Assembly: GCF_041821065.1 (NCBI RefSeq) | Contig: NZ_JBGUAX010000001.1 | Location: 434,001 to 498,000 of the forward strand | DNA from: Egicoccus sp. AB-alg2 | GTDB taxonomy: Bacteria; Actinomycetota; Nitriliruptoria; Nitriliruptorales; Nitriliruptoraceae | Length of the DNA: 64,000 nt | Direction of reading: 5' to 3' | In this document: positions 25,983 to 33,901 of the stretch, piece after piece | How positions within the stretch are numbered: position 1 is the stretch's first letter | Layout of the letters: each line of letters begins with the position of its first letter | Made by a program: the position numbers and the translations under genes | The notes under the pieces: generated by a model | Told to the model about the DNA's origin: nothing | Database searches by the model: none | Seen by the model: only the letters and a program-made list of their open reading frames with translations

Positions 25983-27068
25983 TCAGCGGGTACGGGCGTC
26001 GTCGTCGCGGTCAGGGCGACGCCGCTCCCCCGCCGCTGGCTGGCGCTTCGGCCGACCGATGAACGCGGTCGAGAGCAGCTGCGGTTCCTCGTGCTCGAGT
26101 TCCTCGGCGCGCAAGGAAGTGACGATGGCGACGCCGAGGATCGCGGCGATGACCCCGAGGCTGACGTAGATCGGCACGTGGTAGACCTCCACGAGCAGCA
26201 TCTTGACGCCGACGAACGTGAGGATCGCCGCGAGGCCGCGGTCGAGGTAGCGGAACCGCCCATGCATCCCGGCGAGCGCGAAGTAGAGCGCGCGAAGTCC
26301 CAGGATGGCGAAGGCGTTGGCCGAGAACACGATGAACGGCTCCCGGCTGACGGCCAGGATCGCCGGAACGGAATCGACCGCGAAGACGACGTCGGTGAAC
26401 TCGATCAGCACCAGGACGGCGAAGAGTGGTGTCGCCATCAGAACGCCGTCGCGGCGTGTGAAGAGCTTCTGGCCGTCGAGTTCCTTCGAGACGGGCAGGA
26501 AGCGACGGACGGCACGAAGCGCCGGGTTGCGATCCGGATCGACCTCCTTGCCGGCGGCCCGCAGCATCCGGTAGGCGGTGTAGATCAGGAGCGCGCCGAA
26601 GACGTACAGCAGCCAGTCGAACCGGTCGAGCAGTGCGACGCCGGCGAAGATGAACACCGCCCGCAGCACCAGCGCCCCGAACACACCCCAGAACAGCACC
26701 CGGAACTGGTAGCGGTTGGGGACGGCGAAGAACGAGAAGATCACCGCCCACACGAAGACGTTGTCGATCGAGAGGCTCTTCTCGATCAGGTAGCCGCCGA
26801 AGTACTCGCCGGCGGCCTGCCAGCCGACCGCCCGGGCGACGACGAGCCCGAACACGAGGCCGATCGCGATCCACACCCCGCTCTCCACGAACGCCTCGCG
26901 CAGCGGGATCTCGTGCGGGACGCGGTGGACGAGCAGCAGATCGGCCAACAGCAGCGCGACGATGACGGCGACCAGCGCCAGCCAGGCCCAGACCGGCACG
27001 TCGATCGACACGAAGCGGCCGGGTCCGGCGGTCTCGGCCGCCGTCGAGACCAGCGCGTGCAGCGCCAT
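25983..27068 (-). CDS. TerC/Alx family integral membrane protein
   Basis: This 361-residue protein has about nine membrane helices and the TerC signatures: LSIDNVFVWAVIFSFFAVP near residue 100 and EFTDVVFAVDSVPAILAVS near residue 215, with conserved acidic residues inside helices. Family members include Alx and MeeY, which export Mn or load metal onto exported enzymes, and TerC proteins linked to tellurite resistance. The C-terminus is a charged cytoplasmic tail. The leader (27069 onward on the minus strand) holds a strong hairpin at about 27115-27150, but no recognisable yybP-ykoY core. Confidence 0.88.
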   Translation of the reverse strand: MALHALVSTAAETAGPGRFVSIDVPVWAWLALVAVIVALLLADLLLVHRVPHEIPLREAFVESGVWIAIGLVFGLVVARAVGWQAAGEYFGGYLIEKSLSIDNVFVWAVIFSFFAVPNRYQFRVLFWGVFGALVLRAVFIFAGVALLDRFDWLLYVFGALLIYTAYRMLRAAGKEVDPDRNPALRAVRRFLPVSKELDGQKLFTRRDGVLMATPLFAVLVLIEFTDVVFAVDSVPAILAVSREPFIVFSANAFAILGLRALYFALAGMHGRFRYLDRGLAAILTFVGVKMLLVEVYHVPIYVSLGVIAAILGVAIVTSLRAEELEHEEPQLLSTAFIGRPKRQPAAGERRRPDRDDDARTR

Positions 27069-27208
27069 GATCGGTCCACCGGTGGGGCCAGCCCCCGACG
27101 GGCCGGCGCAATCGGCAGCGTGACGCTCGCGGCCGGCCCCGAGGTCACGCCCGCCGTCGCCGAACGGTCATGCTCCTCACCCGGCCGGCCAGGACCGGCC
27201 CGACACCA

Positions 27209-27253
27209 CGAAACCCCGCCGAGCTGCGTCGTCGCAGGTCAGGCGGGGGTTCG
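27209..27253 (-). terminator. Rho-independent-type terminator after tRNA-Val
   Basis: CGAACCCCCGCC (27253-27242 on the minus strand) pairs with GGCGGGGTTTCG (27220-27209) with one mismatch. A second inner stem CTGCG/CGCAG extends it. It is followed by TGGTGTC and lies just beyond the tRNA 3' end. Confidence 0.75.
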
Positions 27254-27259
27254 TCGGGG

Positions 27260-27331
27260 TGGGCACGAGAGGTATCGAACCTCTGACCTCTGCCGTGTGA
27301 AGGCAGCGCTCTCCCACTGAGCTACGTGCCC
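27260..27331 (-). tRNA. tRNA-Val(CAC)
   Basis: The minus strand folds as a complete tRNA: acceptor GGGCACG/CGTGCCC, D-arm AGCTCAGTGGGAGAGC, anticodon stem CTGCC/GGCAG with loop TTCACAC (anticodon CAC, valine GUG codons), T-arm AGAGG-TTCGATA-CCTCT and discriminator A. CCA is not encoded. A TACGGT -10-like element lies about 15 nt upstream of the 5' end, and a terminator hairpin follows. Confidence 0.95.
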
Positions 27332-27365
27332 CTGGGCGGCGCGCACCGTACCGCCGCCGGGCCGC

Positions 27366-28628
27366 TCAGGCCAACCCGGCCGGCCCGGCGCGCACGGTCA
27401 CCTCGAAGGCGCCGTCGCGCCACACCACGTCCCCGCCGTGGGCCCGGGCGACCCCACGGGCGATCGCGAGCCCGAGGCCGGAACCACCACGGTCGTCCAG
27501 CGACACGAAGCGGTCGAACACGGCCTCTTCGGTTCCGGGGGCCAGGCCCGGCCCGTCGTCGCGGATGCGGATCCGTGCGCCGTCGTCCAGTGCGGCGAGG
27601 TCCACCTCGATGGCCTCGTCGGCGTGCCGCCTGCCGTTGTCCAGCAGGTTGGCCACCGCCTCGCGCAGGCCGTCACCGTCGACGTCCACGACCAGGCGCG
27701 CCGGCGCCTGCAGCGTCATGCGCAGCGACGGGGCAAGGGCCTGCTGCCGCTCGATCTCCTCGCCGAGCAGCGGCACCAGGTCGGTCGGGTGCCGCGTCGG
27801 CTCGTCGCCGCGGTCGAGTTGCGCGACCCGCAGCAGCGAGTCCAGCAGCCGTCCCGTGCGCACCGACTCGCGGGCGAGGTTGCCGACCAGGCGATCCTGC
27901 TGCGCCGGGTCGGGGCTGCGCAGCAGCGCCTCGCTGGCCGCCCGCAGGCCGGCCACGGGCGTTCGCAGTTGATGGGCGGCGTCGGCGAGGAACCGTCTCG
28001 ATCGCCGCTCGGCCTCGCGGGCGGCCTGCAGTGCCTGCTCCTGTGCGTCGAGCATCTCGTCGAACGCGGTCGCCAACCGCCCGATCTCCGTGCGGGTGTC
28101 GGCCGGTCCCAGCCGCGCGCCGGTGGAGCCCCGGGCGATGGCGCGCGCCGTCTCCACCATGTCGTCCAGCGGCCGCAGCACCCGGTGCGAGAAACTGCCC
28201 AGCAGGACGACGGCCACGAGGACGGCCACGAGCGAACCGGCCACGATGGCGACCCGGACCCGCTGCATCACCGCGTCGCCGCCGGTGCCACTCACCAGCA
28301 CGAGCACGCGGGAGCCGTCGTCGCGCACGACCTCCTGTGCCAGCGAGCGGTCCGGGTCCACGTCGGCGCGGCTCACCAGTTCGTCGCCGTCCGGCGTGAT
28401 CACGATCGCCGGGACGTCGCGGCGTTCCAGCACCTCGTACAGCGCCTCGGGCGGCAGGTCGCCGAGCTCCTCGACCAGCGCCACGCGGGCGGCCAGGGAC
28501 CGTTCCCGCTGGCCTTCGATCTCCTCGCGCAGCGTCCACGTCGCGGCGAGGTCGCTGGCCAGCACGACCATCGCGACGACCGCGAGCGTGAACAGGACCA
28601 GGCGGTACCGCAGCGAGCGGAACAGCAT
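27366..28628 (-). CDS. Sensor histidine kinase (EnvZ/MtrB-like, HAMP-HisKA-HATPase)
   Basis: The product has 420 residues: N-terminal membrane helix (LVLFTLAVVAMVVLASDLA), an extracytoplasmic sensor of about 100 residues, a second helix (VAIVAGSLVAVLVAVVLLGSF), HAMP linker, HisKA with phospho-acceptor histidine in FLADAAHQLRTPVAGLRAA, and HATPase with N box ANLLDNGRRHA, G1 RDDGPGLAPG and G2 GSGLGLAIARG. The ATG shares one base with the stop of the regulator gene (TGATG), so both proteins are made from one transcript. The stimulus is unknown. Confidence 0.93.
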   Translation of the reverse strand: MLFRSLRYRLVLFTLAVVAMVVLASDLAATWTLREEIEGQRERSLAARVALVEELGDLPPEALYEVLERRDVPAIVITPDGDELVSRADVDPDRSLAQEVVRDDGSRVLVLVSGTGGDAVMQRVRVAIVAGSLVAVLVAVVLLGSFSHRVLRPLDDMVETARAIARGSTGARLGPADTRTEIGRLATAFDEMLDAQEQALQAAREAERRSRRFLADAAHQLRTPVAGLRAASEALLRSPDPAQQDRLVGNLARESVRTGRLLDSLLRVAQLDRGDEPTRHPTDLVPLLGEEIERQQALAPSLRMTLQAPARLVVDVDGDGLREAVANLLDNGRRHADEAIEVDLAALDDGARIRIRDDGPGLAPGTEEAVFDRFVSLDDRGGSGLGLAIARGVARAHGGDVVWRDGAFEVTVRAGPAGLA

Positions 28629-29302
28629 CAGCCGCGCAGGACGTAGCCGACGCCGCGGACGGTGTGGATGAGGCGGTCGCCCTGCGCCTCGAGCTTGCGT
28701 CGCAGGGCACTGATGTGGACCTCGACCAGGTTCTCGTCGTAGCTCTCGAAGCCCCACACCAGCGCCAGCAGCCGGCTCTTCGACACCACGGTGCCGATGT
28801 TGCGCCCGAGGGTGATCAGCAGGTCGAACTCCGTGCGGGTGAGCTCGAGCGGCGTGCCGCCGCGGACGGCCGTCCGGGCGGCCTCGTCCACGACCAGGTC
28901 GTCGACCTGCCAGGCCTGCGACTCCAGCCGCCCGGCGCGGCGCAGCAGGGCCTGTACGCGCGCCAGCAGCTCGACCGTGGAGAAGGGTTTGGTCACGTAG
29001 TCGTCGCCACCCGCCTCGAAGCCCGCCAGGCGGTCGTCGAGGTCGCCGAGGGCGGTGACGAAGATGATCGGGACGTCGCCGCGCGCCCGGATGGTGCGGG
29101 CCAGGTCGAACCCGTCGGGTCCGTCGGGCAGGCGCACGTCCAGGATCGCCAGGTCCGGGCGGAAGGCATCGACCTGGTCGGTGCCGTCCGTGCCGTCGGC
29201 CGAGGTGACGACTTCGTAGCCCTCGCCACGGAGGGCCACCGCGACCGATTCGCGCAGGGTGGTGTCGTCTTCGACCAGGAGGATGCGGGGTGCTGAGCTC
29301 AT
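28628..29302 (-). CDS. OmpR/PhoB-family response regulator
   Basis: This 224-residue protein has a receiver domain with acidic pair VEDD, phospho-acceptor Asp in LAILDVRLPDGPDG, conserved Thr in FVTALG and Lys in DYVTKPFS. A C-terminal winged helix carries LTRTEFDLLITLGRNIGTVV and HISALRRKLE...HTVRGVGYVL. It is the cognate regulator of the kinase that follows. TACGAT 8 nt before the ATG fits a leaderless transcript. A phosphate transporter gene lies just across the divergent gap, so PhoP-like control is possible but unproven. Confidence 0.93.
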   Translation of the reverse strand: MSSAPRILLVEDDTTLRESVAVALRGEGYEVVTSADGTDGTDQVDAFRPDLAILDVRLPDGPDGFDLARTIRARGDVPIIFVTALGDLDDRLAGFEAGGDDYVTKPFSTVELLARVQALLRRAGRLESQAWQVDDLVVDEAARTAVRGGTPLELTRTEFDLLITLGRNIGTVVSKSRLLALVWGFESYDENLVEVHISALRRKLEAQGDRLIHTVRGVGYVLRG

Positions 29303-29310
29303 GGTGCCGC

Positions 29311-29316
29311 ATCGTA
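29311..29316 (-). promoter_or_regulatory. -10 box (TACGAT), leaderless transcript of the two-component operon
   Basis: TACGAT on the minus strand ends 8 nt before the ATG at 29302, and no Shine-Dalgarno sequence intervenes. Confidence 0.5.
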
Positions 29317-29399
29317 GGTGCCCGAGCCGCGTCCATCGCCTTTTCGGCGCGGATGCCGGCGGATCCTCGGGGTCGACCGGCCGGCGGCACCTACTTGAC

Positions 29400-29657
29400 G
29401 GGTATGGCACAGTGGTGCCACCAGAGAAGGGAGGTGGTCCGTATTGGATAGCAGTCATCACGGGACCCTGGAGGTGCACGGCCGCTAGGCCGTCGCTGGT
29501 ATGCCCGGCGGAATCCAACCGATGCACCGCCACTGCGCGCCGGTCGGGAATTCGTCCCGCCTGACGTTCCGGGGGTGGTCCGCCACCTGCGGAGCGGTGC
29601 CAGAGGTTCCACCAGCAGTCACAACGCGAGGGGCGCGGCCACCGGCCGCGCCCCTCG
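29400..29657 (+). ncRNA. Candidate structured RNA / small-ORF transcript ending at a strong hairpin
   Basis: Several nested pairings can be drawn on the plus strand: GGTGCA (29473-29478) with TGCACC (29523-29528) closing a domain that contains hairpin CGGCC/GGCCG (29479-29492), and CGGGA/TCCCG at 29545-29559. A 14-bp terminator stem ends it at 29627-29657. Inside is a short frame from TTG 29444 to TAG 29488, preceded by GGAGG at a 9-nt spacing, with product (M)DSSHHGTLEVHGR. No known RNA family was recognised. The promoter is unclear (TTGACG at 29395-29400 lacks a good partner). This could be an sRNA, a leader or a tiny gene. Confidence 0.3.
29628..29656 (+). terminator. Strong hairpin terminator upstream of the Na/Pi gene
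   Basis: GAGGGGCGCGGCC (29628-29640) pairs perfectly with GGCCGCGCCCCTC (29644-29656) around the loop ACC. An extra C-G pair closes the stem. There is no U-run after it. It separates the structured segment from the Na/Pi cotransporter promoter. Confidence 0.7.
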
Positions 29658-29718
29658 TCGTCGTCCTCCCCCGTCGACCGGTCGTCCACCGTCGCGTCAC
29701 GGGACGTTCAACCCTCGC

Positions 29719-29724
29719 TAGGCT
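29719..29724 (+). promoter_or_regulatory. -10 box (TAGGCT) of the Na/Pi-phoU operon
   Basis: TAGGCT lies about 43 nt before the GTG at 29767 and downstream of the terminator hairpin, so the transporter operon has its own promoter. No clear -35 was seen. Confidence 0.4.
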
Positions 29725-29766
29725 CCGCGCGCCCCCACGTCTTCGCGAGCGCGAGGCCCACCCGTC

Positions 29767-30912
29767 GTGGTCGAGTCGTCTGCCCGCGCCGCCGCCCGTC
29801 GCGAACTGCCGACGCCGCTGCGTGCGCTCCTCGTCCTGGTCCTGCTGTACGCCTTCCTCGTGGGCGTCGGGTTGCTGGAGACCGGGATCGCGGCCCTGGG
29901 CGAGGGGTTCGAGGAAGGACTGCTGACCAACGTCGCCAACCCGATCTCCGGGTTGTTCGCCGGCATCCTGTTCACCGTGCTGGTGCAGTCGTCGTCGGTG
30001 TCGACGTCGGCCATCGTGGGGCTGGTCGGGGCCGGCACGCTGTCGGTGCCGCTGGCCGTGCCGATGATCATGGGCGCCAACATCGGCACGACGGTCACCA
30101 ACACGCTCGCCTCCCTGGGCAACATCCGTCGCTCCGACGAGTTCCGTCGCGGCTTCGCCGGCGCGACGATGCACGACTTCTTCAACGTGCTCGCGGTGGC
30201 CGTCCTGCTGCCGATCGAGTTGATGACCGGCTTCCTCGCCAACATCGCCGAGGCGCTGACCGAGCGCCTGCGCGGGGCCGAGGTCTCCGAGGTCGGCACC
30301 AGCCCGATCCGCACGGCGGTGAAGGCGCCGATCGGGTTGGTCGAAGCCTTCTTCGACGGTGATCCGTTCGGCGGCCGGTTCGCCGGCGTGGTCTTCCTCG
30401 CACTCGGCCTGGGGCTGATCTTCCTGGCGCTGGGGCTCATCACGCGCAACATGCGCGAGCTGGTGGCCGGCGGCGTGGAGCGCGCCATGAACAAGCTCGT
30501 CGGGCGCGGGGGTGGCGCCATGGGCATCCTGGTCGGCATCGCCGTGACGGTGTCCGTCCAGTCCTCGACCATCACCACCTCGATCCTGGTGCCGCTGGTG
30601 GCGGCGGGCATCCTGACGTTGCCCAACGCCTACCCCATCACCCTGGGCGCCAACGTCGGCACCACCATCACGGCACTGCTCGCGTCGCTGGCCGTTCTGC
30701 GGCCCGAGGGGCTGACCATCGCCCTCGTCCACACGCTGTTCAACGTGATCGCACTGGCGGTGCTCTATCCCGTGCCGCGCCTGCGGCTGCTGCCCGTCCG
30801 CCTCGCCGAGGGGTTGGCCGGACTCGCCGTGCGGCGGAGATCCGTCGTGTTCGGCTACGTCCTGGGACTCTTCCTGGTCGTACCGCTCCTGGGCGTCTTC
30901 CTCATCCCGTGA
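29767..30912 (+). CDS. Na/Pi cotransporter family protein (NptA/YjbB-like)
   Basis: This 381-residue membrane protein has two inverted PNaS repeats. Each holds the family hallmark: VLVQSSSVSTSAIVGLVGAG with MIMGANIGTTVTN, then VSVQSSTITTSILVPLVAAG with ITLGANVGTTITA. About eight to ten membrane helices are visible. It imports, or in some bacteria exports, phosphate with sodium. The PhoU-like gene 15 bp downstream supports a role in phosphate homeostasis. The GTG start has GAGG about 10 nt upstream. Confidence 0.92.
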   Translation: MVESSARAAARRELPTPLRALLVLVLLYAFLVGVGLLETGIAALGEGFEEGLLTNVANPISGLFAGILFTVLVQSSSVSTSAIVGLVGAGTLSVPLAVPMIMGANIGTTVTNTLASLGNIRRSDEFRRGFAGATMHDFFNVLAVAVLLPIELMTGFLANIAEALTERLRGAEVSEVGTSPIRTAVKAPIGLVEAFFDGDPFGGRFAGVVFLALGLGLIFLALGLITRNMRELVAGGVERAMNKLVGRGGGAMGILVGIAVTVSVQSSTITTSILVPLVAAGILTLPNAYPITLGANVGTTITALLASLAVLRPEGLTIALVHTLFNVIALAVLYPVPRLRLLPVRLAEGLAGLAVRRRSVVFGYVLGLFLVVPLLGVFLIP

Positions 30913-30927
30913 CCAAAGGGGTCAACC

Positions 30928-31599
30928 ATGCCGTTCGGGTTCCTGCGTGACGACGGCAGCGATCGGCTCGACCGGATCGAGGCGACGCTGCAGCGGATGT
31001 TCGCCGACGACCGCCACGCGTTCGATCTGGCGATGTCGACGCTGCTCGGCGGCGCCGCCCCCCACAGCGTCGGCGCCGAGCTGCGGGCCACGGACCACCG
31101 GGTCAACGAGGCCGAGCGCGAGATCCGCCGCGAGCTGGTGGTCCACGCCAGCGTGCACGGCGGCATCGACACCCCGGCGATCCTCATCTACATGTCGATC
31201 GTGAAGGACGTGGAGCGGATCGGCGACTACTCGAAGAACCTCTACGACCTCGCTGCCGACGGCGCCCGACTGGACGCGTCACCGGACGTCGAGCAGCTCA
31301 ACGAGATCCGATTCGAGGTGTCGGGGCTGATCTCGGACGCCGGCGACGTGTTCGGCGCCCGCGACCCGGAGCGGGCGCGCGACGTGCTGATGCGTGGTGA
31401 CCAGCTGCTCGACGACTTCGACGGGCGGGTGTCGGCGCTGGTGCGCGGCGACGACCAGAGTCCCAACGCCGTGGCCCGCGCGCTGCTGTTCCGCTACCTC
31501 AAGCGGATCGTCGCCCACCTCATGAACGTGCTGTCCGCCGTGGTCGTGCCGATCGACCGGCTCGACTACTTCGACGAGGACCCCGAGGACCGCAACTGA
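30928..31599 (+). CDS. PhoU-domain protein
   Basis: This 223-residue, mostly helical protein has two PhoU-type three-helix bundles. The metal-binding E/D-xxxD motifs are visible in LRATDHRVNEAEREIRREL and SIVKDVERIGDYSKNLYDLA, and the second bundle contains YLKRIVAHLMNVLSAVV. PhoU proteins modulate phosphate transporters and PhoR-type kinases. Here the partner is most likely the Na/Pi transporter encoded 15 bp upstream. GGGGT precedes the ATG. Confidence 0.88.
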   Translation: MPFGFLRDDGSDRLDRIEATLQRMFADDRHAFDLAMSTLLGGAAPHSVGAELRATDHRVNEAEREIRRELVVHASVHGGIDTPAILIYMSIVKDVERIGDYSKNLYDLAADGARLDASPDVEQLNEIRFEVSGLISDAGDVFGARDPERARDVLMRGDQLLDDFDGRVSALVRGDDQSPNAVARALLFRYLKRIVAHLMNVLSAVVVPIDRLDYFDEDPEDRN

Positions 31600-31601
31600 C
31601 C

Positions 31602-32321
31602 TCAGGCGGGCGCGCCCAACTCAACCCGTACCAGTTCGGTGCCGCCCGGCTCGGGATTCAGCGGGCCACGCTCGCGGGTGATCACCAACAGGTCGGCGTC
31701 ACGGTCGTCGACGTGCCCTGCCAGGGCACCGTCGGCGACCGACGCCGCCGCGACCGGGGGTCCCGCCCGGATGGCCCGCTCCTCGTCGAGGAGCCACACC
31801 TCCAGACGCTCGCCGGCAGCCAGCTCCGGCAGACCGCTGACCGTGAAGGCGACCTCGTCGCCGTCGATGACGACGAACGCGCTGACGCCCTCCGCAGCCT
31901 CGGCCACGACCGGGAGACCGCTGGACAGCTGCCGCAGCGTCTCGCCCCGGTAGCCGGCCGCCTGTGAGTAGCTCGCGGCGGCCGTGCGCAGGTGCAGGTT
32001 CCAGAACGCCATCGCGCTGGCCAGCAGGATCACGACGATGGACGCGATCGTCACGTGCCGTACGCCGATGCGGCCACCCGTCGGCGGTGGCTCGTGTGTG
32101 TCGTGGCGACGCGCCACCTCGGTCTGCACCTGGGAACGCGCGCGCTCGTCGCGCTCCGCGGCGGCGAGGTCCGCGGCCAGGTCGCGCAGTTCGGCGACAC
32201 GGAGCCGACAGTCGCGGCAGCCGAGCAGGTGCGTGCGGAAGTCGGCGGCCTCGCCCGCGTCCAGACCGCCGAGGACGTGCCCGACGGCCAGCTGCTCGTA
32301 TCGCTCGTGCTCACCCCGCAT
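31602..32321 (-). CDS. Anti-sigma factor with zinc finger and RskA-type domain
   Basis: The product has 239 residues. The N-terminal zinc-binding anti-sigma motif H-x3-C-x2-C is seen at FRTHLLGCRDCR (His31, Cys35, Cys38). It is followed by a helical linker, one membrane helix (VTIASIVVILLASAMAFWNL) and a C-terminal extracytoplasmic domain of the anti-sigma-K/RskA type (LPELAAGERLEVWLLDE). Such proteins hold an ECF sigma factor at the membrane until proteolysis. No sigma-factor gene is adjacent, which is unusual. The partner must be encoded elsewhere, or the gene has been separated. The ATG at 32321 follows a TACGCT box (leaderless). Confidence 0.82.
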   Translation of the reverse strand: MRGEHERYEQLAVGHVLGGLDAGEAADFRTHLLGCRDCRLRVAELRDLAADLAAAERDERARSQVQTEVARRHDTHEPPPTGGRIGVRHVTIASIVVILLASAMAFWNLHLRTAAASYSQAAGYRGETLRQLSSGLPVVAEAAEGVSAFVVIDGDEVAFTVSGLPELAAGERLEVWLLDEERAIRAGPPVAAASVADGALAGHVDDRDADLLVITRERGPLNPEPGGTELVRVELGAPA

Positions 32322-32328
32322 GAGCCGG

Positions 32329-32334
32329 AGCGTA
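32329..32334 (-). promoter_or_regulatory. -10 box (TACGCT), leaderless transcript of the anti-sigma gene
   Basis: TACGCT on the minus strand ends 7 nt before the ATG at 32321, and no ribosome-binding site is present. Confidence 0.5.
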
Positions 32335-32387
32335 CGCCCTGCCGACGTCACGGGACAGCCGGATGGTCCCGGCCGCACGCATCGGGT

Positions 32388-33617
32388 TCAGCAGGGGCTG
32401 CCGGACAGGTACTGCCGGGGGTTGACGGCCGAGCCGTTGACGCGGGTCTCGAAGTGCAGGTGGGGTCCGGTGGAGTTGCCGGTGTTGCCGACGTAGCCGA
32501 TGGTCTGGCCCTGCGAGACGGACTGGCCGCTGCCGACCGACATGGAGCTCTGGTGCGCGTAGGCGGTCACCACACCGTCGTGGTGGTCGATCAGGACGAG
32601 GTTGCCGTAGCCGCCCTGCCAGCCGGCGAAGATCACCGTGCCGGCCTTGCTGGCGCCGATGGGGGTGCCCGTCGGCGCCCCCTGGTCGATACCGCGGTGC
32701 ATGCGTCCCCAGCGGGGGCCGTACTCGGAGGTGACCGGCGCGCACAGGGGCCAGGCGAAACCGGACGACGATGGCGCCGACACGTTGGCGCTGCCGCCAC
32801 CGCCACCACCGCCGCCACCGCCGCCGCCGGAGCTGGCAGCGCGCTGCTGTTCGGCCTCGCGGGCGGCGGCCCGCTCCGCCGCCCGGCGGGCGGCCTGCTT
32901 CTCGCGGATGAGGTCCTCGAGCTGGGACGACTCGGCTTCCAGGTCGTCCTGCTCGGACTCCAGACGTTCGAGGTCGTCGCGGGCGGCCGCGGCGGCCAGG
33001 GCGCGCGTCTGGCGCAATTCCTCGACCTCGGCGAGCAGTTCCTCCTGCTCGGCGAGCATGGCCTCGAGCCGGTCCTGCTCGGCCCGGAGCCGTTCGCGCT
33101 CGGCCTCGACCGCCACCTCGGCGGCCTCCAGACTCTCGATCGTGACCCGGTCGGCCTGCGTGATCACCCGCAGGTACGACGTGCGCGTCATCGCGTCCTC
33201 GGCCCCGTCCGAGTCCAGGAGCAGCTGGAACGGGACGCTGGGGCCCTCCTTGAACATGCGGGCCGCGCGATCGGCGAAGGCCTCCGCCACCGCGGCCGCC
33301 TCGGCCTCGACCTCGGCGAGGCGCTGCTCGGCCTCACGCACGGCGCCGCGCTGGCGCTCGACCGCGGCAGCGACCTCGTTGACGACCGCCTCGACCTCGG
33401 CGAGCCGCTCGTCGGCGTCGGCGAGGGCCTCGTCGGCGTCTTCCGCGCGGGCCTCGGCCTGGCGGATCTCGCGCCCCAGCGCGTCCAGGCGCGACTGCGC
33501 CTCGGCGAGCTGGCGCTGCTCGGCCTGCTGGGCGCCCGCGACGGTCGGCAGCAGTCCTGCCGTCAGCACGATCGCCGCGGCCAGGGCCACGACGCGCACG
33601 ATCCGAGAACGCAACAT
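32388..33617 (-). CDS. Secreted coiled-coil M23 (LytM/EnvC-like) peptidoglycan hydrolase
   Basis: The product has about 409 residues. A signal peptide (VALAAAIVLTAGLLPTVAGAQQ) is followed by about 220 residues of heptad coiled coil (EREIRQAEARAEDADEAL-like), a run of about a dozen glycines, and a C-terminal M23 domain with zinc motifs GRMHRGIDQGAP and GPHLHFETR. This layout matches EnvC/NlpD-like or RipA-partner factors that cut or activate cutting of septal peptidoglycan. The start is uncertain: GGAGG sits only 2 nt before ATG 33617 but 5 nt before the adjacent TTG at 33614. A TACCTT -10 box lies at 33733-33738. Confidence 0.87.
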   Translation of the reverse strand: MLRSRIVRVVALAAAIVLTAGLLPTVAGAQQAEQRQLAEAQSRLDALGREIRQAEARAEDADEALADADERLAEVEAVVNEVAAAVERQRGAVREAEQRLAEVEAEAAAVAEAFADRAARMFKEGPSVPFQLLLDSDGAEDAMTRTSYLRVITQADRVTIESLEAAEVAVEAERERLRAEQDRLEAMLAEQEELLAEVEELRQTRALAAAAARDDLERLESEQDDLEAESSQLEDLIREKQAARRAAERAAAREAEQQRAASSGGGGGGGGGGGGSANVSAPSSSGFAWPLCAPVTSEYGPRWGRMHRGIDQGAPTGTPIGASKAGTVIFAGWQGGYGNLVLIDHHDGVVTAYAHQSSMSVGSGQSVSQGQTIGYVGNTGNSTGPHLHFETRVNGSAVNPRQYLSGSPC

Positions 33618-33901
33618 TTCCTCCGGAGCCGGCAACAGGCCGTCCATCGGGCCCGCGGTTGCGGGTGGTGCCGGCAACGGGGAGGACGGGAGCGATGACC
33701 CCGTCCGACCGGGCAGCGGCAAACGGCGCGAAAAGGTAGCCGACGAATCCGGGATGTGCACCTTCGAACACGTACCCCGGTGGACGACTGCCTCTATCGC
33801 CCGGTGTCCGAGCCGGTCCGGAACCGGCCGGTACGCTCCCCGACCGGTTGCCCGGGGCCGCGTCGGGAACCTCGTCCGACGTTGGGGGACGCGAAGTCGC
33901 G

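Noticed and set aside
27069-27205. Possible yybP-ykoY manganese riboswitch upstream of terC
   Set aside because: A strong hairpin and a GGTGAGGAGC-like stretch are present, and TerC is a common target. The conserved GGGGAGTAGC loop and the GAGACC partner were not found.
27260-27331. tRNA-Val as an integration site with an adjacent island
   Set aside because: No integrase gene and no duplicated tRNA 3' fragment were seen. The flanking genes look like ordinary chromosomal genes.
29500-29545. Cobalamin riboswitch core
   Set aside because: GGAATCC and GCCACTG occur in the right order, but the GGGAA element, the AGTCAGGA-type box and any B12-related gene are missing.
33618-33740. c-di-AMP (ydaO) riboswitch upstream of the M23 peptidase
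   Set aside because: Wall hydrolase genes are frequent targets, but the leader lacks the conserved ydaO segments. Only a simple GACGGG/CCCGTC hairpin is seen.
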